A stretch of 11,687 nt of DNA, taken from NCBI GenBank assembly GCA_964386635.1, contig CAYLRO010000062.1:1-11687 (forward strand), given 5' to 3'. This DNA is from Sabulitectum sp964386635. Lineage in GTDB: Bacteria; Fermentibacterota; Fermentibacteria; Fermentibacterales; JCC-6. Below, piece after piece: positions 6,373 through 11,687 of this stretch (positions within the stretch are counted from its first letter, which is position 1; each line of letters starts with the position of its first letter). The notes under the pieces are model-generated. The model had not been told where the DNA came from. It searched no databases and was given only the letters and a program-made list of their open reading frames with translations. The position numbers and the translations under genes are program-made.

Positions 6373-8528
6373 TCAATTGATAATGTTTACAAGCCTTCCA
6401 GGAACAACAATGATCTTTTTCACTTCTGTTCCCTGGAGCAGGCTCTTGATTTTCTCGCTTCCCATGGCAATCTTCCTGATCTCTTCTTCTGATGCATCTG
6501 CAGGAACCACTATCCTGTCCCGGATCTTGCCTTTTATCTGGGTCACCATCTCAATGGTGTCCTGCTTCAGGTCGTCTTCCACCCACCGGGGCCACGGCTG
6601 CACGTGAATGGTTTCCCCGTCCTTTCCAAAACCAAGACGGTGCCACAAATCCTCTGCCAGGTATGGAGCGCAGGGAGCAANNNNNNNNNNNNNNNNNNNN
6701 NNNNNNNNNNNNNNNNNNNNNNNNNNNNNNNNNNNNNNNNNNNNNNNNNNNNNNNNNNNNNNNNNNNNNNNNNNNNNNNNTTCTGATGGTCGTAACTCAG
6801 CAGCATTCCCTGATTTTTCAGGCAGCTGAACGGTTCCGTGAAGTTAATCATGCCTGCGTCATACATTACCTTTGTCCAGAATCTGGCATAAATGAGATGC
6901 ATCACTGCATGCTCCGCACCACCTACGTAAAGGTCTACAGGAAGCCACTTCTGAACCTCCTCCTTCAAAAACGGTGCTGTATCGCAGTTGGGAGAGGCAA
7001 ATCTCAGGAAATACCAGCTGGAGCACGCAAATCCCGCCATTGTGCTGGTTTCACGCTTTGCCGGTGCACCGCACTCAGGACAGACTGTGTTTACCCACTG
7101 TTCGCATGAAGCAAGAGGTGACTGACCGGAGTCATCCGGTGCGTAACTGTCAACATCAGGAAGTATCACAGGAAGGTTCCTCTCGGGAACCGCTCCGCAC
7201 TTTTCACAATGAATAATTGGAACAGGGGCACCCCAGTATCTCTGCCGGCTCACAAGCCAGTCTCTGATCCTGTAGCGGGTTTCAGCTTTTCCAAATCCTT
7301 TTTCCTCAGCGTAGTCAGCCATGATCTTTCTGGAATCCACTGAAGATAGCCCTGTAAACTCACCGCTGTTAACCAGCTGCCCGTCAGCCACGGTAGCAGC
7401 CTCCTGAACTCCCTGAGGCACACCACCAGGAGCAATCACCTCAATAATTGGCAGGTTGTATTTCAGAGCAAATGCATGATCTCTCTCATCATGTGCAGGA
7501 ACAGCCATGATTGCTGCTGTTCCATAACCACCCAGTACATAGTCAGCTGTCCAGACAGGCACTTTTTCACCGTTGAAAGGGTTTACTGCATATCCGCCTG
7601 TGAATACGCCTGTCTTCGCTTTCTCGCCGTCAACCATTCTTTCAAGATCACTCTTGGAAGCAGCGGCACTGATGTACTTCCTTATTTCAGCTTCTCTTTC
7701 AGAAGAGCATATCCTGAGAAGATCCGGATGCTCAGGAGCCAGAACGCAGAATGTTGCTCCGTAGATAGTATCGATTCTTGTTGTATACACAGGAAGGCTG
7801 ATCTCGTCTCCAGCCTCAGTTTCCACAGAGAAAACGACCTCAGCACCTTCAGAACGGCCAATCCAGTTGCGCTGCATGGCTTTTATAGACTCAGGCCAAT
7901 CCAGGTCATCAAGATCATCAAGAAGCCTGTCGGCATATTCAGTAATCCTGAAATACCACTGAGGAAGCTGTTTCCTTGTTACCTCTCCGTCACATCTCCA
8001 GCAGACGCCTCCAGCGGATTCCTCGTTTGAAAGAACAATTCTGCACCTGGGACAGTACATCTGATAGTTGTCTGACTGGTATGCCAGCCCGCGGTCAAAC
8101 AGCAGAAGAAAAAAGTACTGTGTCCATTTGTAGTAATCCGGATGGGATGAATTGATCTCCCGGGTCCAGTCATATCCCGCTTCAAAGAGTTTCATCTGCC
8201 TTTTGTAGTTCTCCGTGTTCCTCTTTGTAACTTCAGCAGGATGCATTCCTGTTTTGATAGCATACTCTTCTGCAGGTTGTCCAAACGCATCCCATCCCAT
8301 GGGATGAAGCACATTCAACCCGTCCATCTTTTTCTTGCGGGAGATTACATCGGTAGGGACATAATTTCTGCAGTGTCCCACTGAAAGCCCGGCACCAGAA
8401 GGGTAAGGAAAGTAATCGAGACAGTAGAAATTCTCTTTTTCAGGGTCATTGCCGGTTCTGTAAAGGTCGATCTTCTCCCAGAAGGGAGACCACTTTTTTT
8501 CCAGTTCTTTGAAATTATAGGAGTTCAA
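6373..8528 (-). CDS. leuS: Leucyl-tRNA synthetase, interrupted by an assembly gap
   Basis: This class I enzyme charges tRNA-Leu with leucine in the cytoplasm. The first 582 residues (8528-6781) begin NSYNFKELEKKW at a TTG start, with GGAAGGG about 7 nt upstream and no ATG or GTG nearby. They contain the HIGH-region loop PSGAGLSVGHCRNY (43-56), zinc-type cysteine pairs at 159/162 and 176/179 and at 441/444 and 483/486, and the CP1 editing domain with TTRIDTIYGATF (249-260), GTAAIMAVPAHDERD (336-350) and the conserved editing Asp347. The catalytic-core segment GFACSSWYFLRF (499-510) follows. The last 101 residues (6678-6373) begin at APCAPYLAEDLWHRLG, the usual end of the anticodon-binding domain, and finish with the small C-terminal domain. 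Bases 6681-6780 are N; the missing part should hold KMSKS and most of the anticodon-binding domain. Total length with 100 N is not a multiple of three, so this is a gap artefact, not a pseudogene. The prolyl isomerase gene follows 16 nt later. Confidence 0.95.
6681..6780. other. Assembly gap (100 N) inside leuS
   Basis: A run of exactly 100 N bases, the usual placeholder for a scaffold gap of unknown size. The flanking leuS pieces are in different frames at this spacing. For the gene to be intact the true gap must be 2 modulo 3. From the position of KMSKS and the anticodon domain in other LeuRS proteins, roughly 130-180 residues (about 400-540 bp) are probably missing. Any open frame reading through the N bases is an artefact. 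Confidence 0.97.
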
Positions 8529-8560
8529 GGTTATACCCTTCCGCTTGATTGTTAACGGGA

Positions 8561-8566
8561 AATATA
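8561..8566 (-). promoter_or_regulatory. Candidate -10 element for leuS
   Basis: In the 87 nt between the PAS-protein stop and the leuS TTG, the minus strand carries TTTTGTATATTTC. TATATT matches the sigma70 -10 consensus at five of six positions and lies about 32 nt before the start codon. I see no convincing -35 at 16-18 nt. The interval has no clear terminator hairpin, so leuS may also be read from the upstream PAS gene. Confidence 0.28.
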
Positions 8567-8615
8567 CAAAACAGAAACCTTCATATGGCCTTCGGAGAGA
8601 GAAAAGATATCAAGA

Positions 8616-11447
8616 TTAAGGCTGTGGGGTTTCTTCAGTGAAGCAGATCGTACACTGGGCGCCGGGGCTGCTCATGATGGAACAACCTGCAACTGAGAGG
8701 AGTGTTGAAAGGATTGAGATCTCAACATTAGTATCAAAAATGCCTTTTTTCAGACTTTCAAAGCCATCGGTAATCTCTGACTCTGTTACTTCTTCTGACA
8801 AACCGCTGATTTTGAGCACCGCTCTGATTCCCCATATTGTTTTCTCAGGATCTACTGAGAAGCTGATCACAGTTTCAGAGCCCTTGAGGTGACACATCCT
8901 GGTTACTCCTTTAAAGACAATCTCAGGAACAATCATCACTTCGGGAAGCCTGTCAGACAGAGTAAGAGATGGTGGTCTGAGACCTATTTCCGCAAAAGCA
9001 GAGGGAAAACCAGCCATGAATCTCTGCAGCGAAACTTTCCTGAACACTCCGGAATATGCTGAAAGAGCCATTCTGATAAGAGCTGTAACCCTGGAAGCGG
9101 TCTCCTGCGAAAGCAGCATTGTTCTGGCAAATCCGGAGAAAGGGTCAGACTCTTCAACAATTGTAAGAATTGCATTACTCTGCTTTATGGAATCCTGACA
9201 GAATTCCTCCATGTATCCAACCATCAACTGAAGTCTTTGTCTTATCTCAGAGTGCTGATCTCCGTGATGAGCTGGAGCACTTTCATCAGCTCCTCTAATA
9301 GCTGAAATCATCTCGCAGACCGGCTCGATCAATGAAAAACCTGCAGAGCTGGATGATCTCACCTCATACTCCACTCCCCCGACAAGAAGCAACGGCCCCA
9401 CCTCACTGCAGGGTGTATCTGAAGTTCCCTCCCGGTCGGGATAGGCTGCTATCAGGATCCCGTCTCTGTAAAACTTCAGGATGGAGCATGCTTCAAGTCT
9501 GCTGCAGATGTTCCATACAGATCTCAGTGTATCTTCTTCGGTTCTGGAAACAATAGCTTTGGAGAGAGAATTTACCAGATCGAGACAAACCCGTCTGTAC
9601 TCCATTCTGCCTGGAACCGGTTTGCAGGTTTCATAGGAAGGGATTCCTGCCAGGAGGAAACCGTAATCGCCCTTAAATAACTGAGGCTGTTCTATCAGTG
9701 AAACATGCCACCTGTGAGGCTCACTGAAAGTTCCATCCCGCTTCTTCACGCTCCACACCATGGAATCCTCGCCAAAAAAGGTGACATCGGTTGAAGCAAG
9801 GGAATCCAGTGACAGCCCGTGCCCGTCAGGATCTATAAGATTCTGAAGGTCATCCCCAGTGATCTCTGCTCTCTCTAAACCGGTAAGTCTGGCCATTGAA
9901 GCGTTCCAGTACTCAGGAGAACCATCTTTGGTAATCATGGCCAGCGGAAAAGGAATATCGCTGAAAAAACCGGTAAAGACAGAATCGCCGGCTGCCTTGC
10001 CTTTTTCAACTGATGATTGCCTGATTCCTCTCGGTACACTGAGAATCATTCCTGTCAGTGATGCAGCCAGTTTCAAAACCTCTGAATCATCCGTGGTCAT
10101 GGCTGAATCAAATAGAATCAGAAATCCTCTGCCCCCTGCTCCGGAACCGATTGGAACAACTATGCAGTCTGAGAAAACACCTGACAGTATTCCCAACTCT
10201 GATGCACCCAGGGAGTGAATACCGTCATCACGCCAGACATACCCGGGAAAACCCAGTGCAGCCGGCTCATCAGCACCTGGTTTCGAGGGCCAGCTGCCGG
10301 CGCTTCCGGAAAGCCTTAAGGTTTCGGATTGATCGTATGTGAATTCTGCAACTGCTTTTGAACCTGTCAATCTCATTATCTTGCTGCAAAGATCTCCACC
10401 GTTCCGCCTGCCGGTAGCGCTGATATCCTCGGAAAGACGGGTAATACCTTCCAGATTTTTCCTTAGCTTTGAATTCTCTCTCTGAAGGCGCATCTGCTCT
10501 GTTCTATCCTCAAAAAGACACACAAAATTCACAGCCTGATTCATCTCGTTTCTGACAACCTTCAGGATATGATTCAGTGTTAATATCTCTCCGTCCCTGT
10601 TCCTGAAAGTGATAATGGAGGAATTGTCAGATCGGTCCTCTCCAAACAACCTCTCAGACGAATCATGTATCCATTTGTATGATTCCTCAGGTACAACTTC
10701 GTGGAGCTGCTGGCCAATCAGTGAGCCTCTTTCGCCTGAGATCCTGCTGAATCCTGAATTGGAGAGCAGAATCCTCAACTGACTGTCAAGGAGTAGGAGA
10801 CCTGTTGATGTAGACTGCAGGTAAGCCTGATTCAACCTGTTCAAAGCTCTTAGTCTTTTACCGGTCTTGTAACTCTCTGTCGAATCGAAGAACAGTCCGA
10901 TCACCCCTGGACCGCCCTGACTGAGAATACCCTCAACCCGCTTGTCACCAGCTGGTCTGAATTCTATTCTGACTTCATGGCCCTGATGCGCAGATGAAAT
11001 GACACTGGTCCAGTTATAGAGAACAGGTGCAGGGAGTATATCCGAGGCGTTCCTGCCGATAACATCCTTCTCCCTGGGGCCGAAAAGATAGGACATCCGC
11101 TTGTTCCAGCGAACTATTTTTCCATCAGGTGAAAATCCCACGACCCCTGAAGCAATATCAGGGACCAGATCTATCTCATCAGCTTTCTCTTTTAAAACAA
11201 TAACAGAGTTATTGTGTGGGATATCCGAGGGAATTACCACCAGTGAAGAAGAATCATCCCTGATGATATCGCCGCCCTCTGTCAACCCGCGATAAACACA
11301 TGGAGGGAGTAAACCCGCCGGATCTTCAGCAGAGGTCAGCTCATCAGCGGATAAACCCAGTACATTCTCCGGGGAGCCCTCGGCTGTCAGTTTCCCCGAT
11401 GAAGGGGAGTAGGTCAGTCTGGTCCAGGCACCTGTGTGCTCTTTCAC
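8616..11447 (-). CDS. Multi-PAS/GAF cytoplasmic sensor protein with degenerate histidine-kinase module
   Basis: A 943-residue protein with no signal peptide or membrane segment, so probably cytoplasmic. Rough order of domains: a PAS-like domain (about 8-88); PAS (about 95-190: GVVGFSPDGKIVRWN, then VIGRNASDILP); PAS (about 205-315: GLLLLDSQLRILLSNSGF); a short coiled coil (about 316-345); a GAF-like domain (about 350-470); PAS (about 492-605: FPLAMITKDGSPEYWNASM); a second GAF-like stretch (about 615-720); and a kinase-like end (about 728-940). That end follows the layout of the histidine-kinase helical pair and ATPase domain: LQLMVGYMEEF, a helix at 776-800, VMIVPEIVFKGV, SGLSEEVTESEI, SILSTLLSVAG, SSPGAQCTICF. 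However, the histidine position is Ser733 (His732 is adjacent) and the N-box, DxGxG and GxGLGL motifs are missing. The start is GTG 11447, because an in-frame TGA lies two codons upstream. The preceding barrel gene ends 6 nt before it, with no clear ribosome binding site. Signal and output are unknown. Confidence 0.85.
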   Translation of the reverse strand: MKEHTGAWTRLTYSPSSGKLTAEGSPENVLGLSADELTSAEDPAGLLPPCVYRGLTEGGDIIRDDSSSLVVIPSDIPHNNSVIVLKEKADEIDLVPDIASGVVGFSPDGKIVRWNKRMSYLFGPREKDVIGRNASDILPAPVLYNWTSVISSAHQGHEVRIEFRPAGDKRVEGILSQGGPGVIGLFFDSTESYKTGKRLRALNRLNQAYLQSTSTGLLLLDSQLRILLSNSGFSRISGERGSLIGQQLHEVVPEESYKWIHDSSERLFGEDRSDNSSIITFRNRDGEILTLNHILKVVRNEMNQAVNFVCLFEDRTEQMRLQRENSKLRKNLEGITRLSEDISATGRRNGGDLCSKIMRLTGSKAVAEFTYDQSETLRLSGSAGSWPSKPGADEPAALGFPGYVWRDDGIHSLGASELGILSGVFSDCIVVPIGSGAGGRGFLILFDSAMTTDDSEVLKLAASLTGMILSVPRGIRQSSVEKGKAAGDSVFTGFFSDIPFPLAMITKDGSPEYWNASMARLTGLERAEITGDDLQNLIDPDGHGLSLDSLASTDVTFFGEDSMVWSVKKRDGTFSEPHRWHVSLIEQPQLFKGDYGFLLAGIPSYETCKPVPGRMEYRRVCLDLVNSLSKAIVSRTEEDTLRSVWNICSRLEACSILKFYRDGILIAAYPDREGTSDTPCSEVGPLLLVGGVEYEVRSSSSAGFSLIEPVCEMISAIRGADESAPAHHGDQHSEIRQRLQLMVGYMEEFCQDSIKQSNAILTIVEESDPFSGFARTMLLSQETASRVTALIRMALSAYSGVFRKVSLQRFMAGFPSAFAEIGLRPPSLTLSDRLPEVMIVPEIVFKGVTRMCHLKGSETVISFSVDPEKTIWGIRAVLKISGLSEEVTESEITDGFESLKKGIFDTNVEISILSTLLSVAGCSIMSSPGAQCTICFTEETPQP

Positions 11448-11453
11448 CTGGTA

Positions 11454-11687
11454 TCAGCTGCCAAATCGATAAGCCACTCCGAAGGAGAACTGAGTAACAG
11501 CATCGTCTACTCTGTCGGATTCCTCATCAGGGAATGCAGAATTCTTTCTTGCTTTGAACCTGGAGATAACTGCTCCGCTGAGATCCATTCTTTCCAGACT
11601 GAGGTCAAAACCAAGCCCGAATCCCAGGCCGGCTCTGTTTGCTACCCGCTGGTCATCGAAACTGACTGAAGTCAGAGCATTCAGGTT
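11454..11687 (-). CDS. C-terminal end of an outer-membrane beta-barrel protein (partial)
   Basis: An open frame enters from the right edge on the minus strand and ends at TGA (11456-11454), giving 77 residues with no start in the window. The sequence alternates hydrophobic and polar residues in barrel-strand fashion: RAGLGFGLGFDLSLERMDL, GAVISRFKARKNS, an acidic turn (PDEESDRVDD), then a last strand TQFSFGVAYRFGS. That ending, with aromatic residues at every second place and a Phe close to the C-terminus, is the usual outer-membrane beta-signal recognised by the BAM machinery. The barrel family cannot be named from this piece; porin-like and outer-membrane beta-barrel domain proteins are options. 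The PAS/GAF sensor gene begins 6 nt downstream, in the same frame after the stop. Confidence 0.72.
   Translation of the reverse strand, partial: NLNALTSVSFDDQRVANRAGLGFGLGFDLSLERMDLSGAVISRFKARKNSAFPDEESDRVDDAVTQFSFGVAYRFGS

Noticed and set aside
5832..6380. 182-residue plus-strand open frame across the prolyl isomerase gene
   Set aside because: It is antisense to a clear cyclophilin with all family motifs, and its translation shows no recognisable domain.
6567..6780. Continuation of the leuS frame through the N bases into a short C-terminus
   Set aside because: The residues after the gap in this frame do not resemble LeuRS, whereas another frame gives APCAPYLAEDLW, the expected sequence.
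11440..11687. Single fused barrel-PAS protein by UGA read-through
   Set aside because: The two frames coincide across the TGA, but comM and leuS in this window also end with TGA, and the barrel ends with a normal C-terminal beta-signal just before the stop. Coincidence is more likely than recoding.

Overview
The window looks like a chromosomal segment of an uncultured Gram-negative bacterium, probably from the FCB group or a relative such as Fermentibacterota or Cloacimonadota. The basis is two consecutive secreted proteins with C-terminal Ig-like domains of the type IX secretion (T9SS) sorting kind, one of them a gingipain-like C25 protease, plus the end of an outer-membrane beta-barrel. The lineage is inferred from protein style; no rRNA or other marker is present. 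A run of 100 N bases inside leuS shows that this is a scaffold from a draft or metagenome assembly.

Layout. Plus strand, 1-4266: the C-terminal end of an unidentified protein with propeller-like sequence (1-317), a 792-residue C25-family cysteine protease (420-2798) closed by a strong intrinsic terminator (2816-2846), and a 448-residue secreted beta-propeller protein with a sorting-type tail (2920-4266). Minus strand, 4254-11687, listed in transcription order: the C-terminus of an outer-membrane beta-barrel (11454-11687), a 943-residue multi-PAS/GAF protein with an apparently degenerate histidine-kinase module (8616-11447), leuS with an assembly gap (6373-8528), a cytoplasmic cyclophilin-type prolyl isomerase (5880-6356), and a ComM/YifB AAA ATPase (4254-5786). 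The two halves converge and overlap by 13 bp at their 3' ends.

How the genes fit together. The plus-strand genes encode cell-envelope or secreted proteins. The C25 protease and the propeller protein both start with a signal peptide and end in a sorting-like Ig domain, so both are likely exported to the surface by one route. On the minus strand, leuS and the prolyl isomerase are 16 nt apart and probably cotranscribed. A hairpin separates the isomerase from comM. The barrel gene and the PAS gene are 6 nt apart with no visible Shine-Dalgarno sequence between them, which suggests translational coupling.

Most unusual item. The PAS/GAF protein has a C-terminus that follows the layout of a histidine kinase but lacks the recognisable phospho-acceptor histidine, N-box, DxGxG and GxGLGL motifs. 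It reads as a pseudokinase-type sensor tied to an outer-membrane protein gene. I saw no CRISPR array, tRNA, rRNA, insertion sequence, phage gene or defence system, and no intergenic stretch exceeds about 125 bp.
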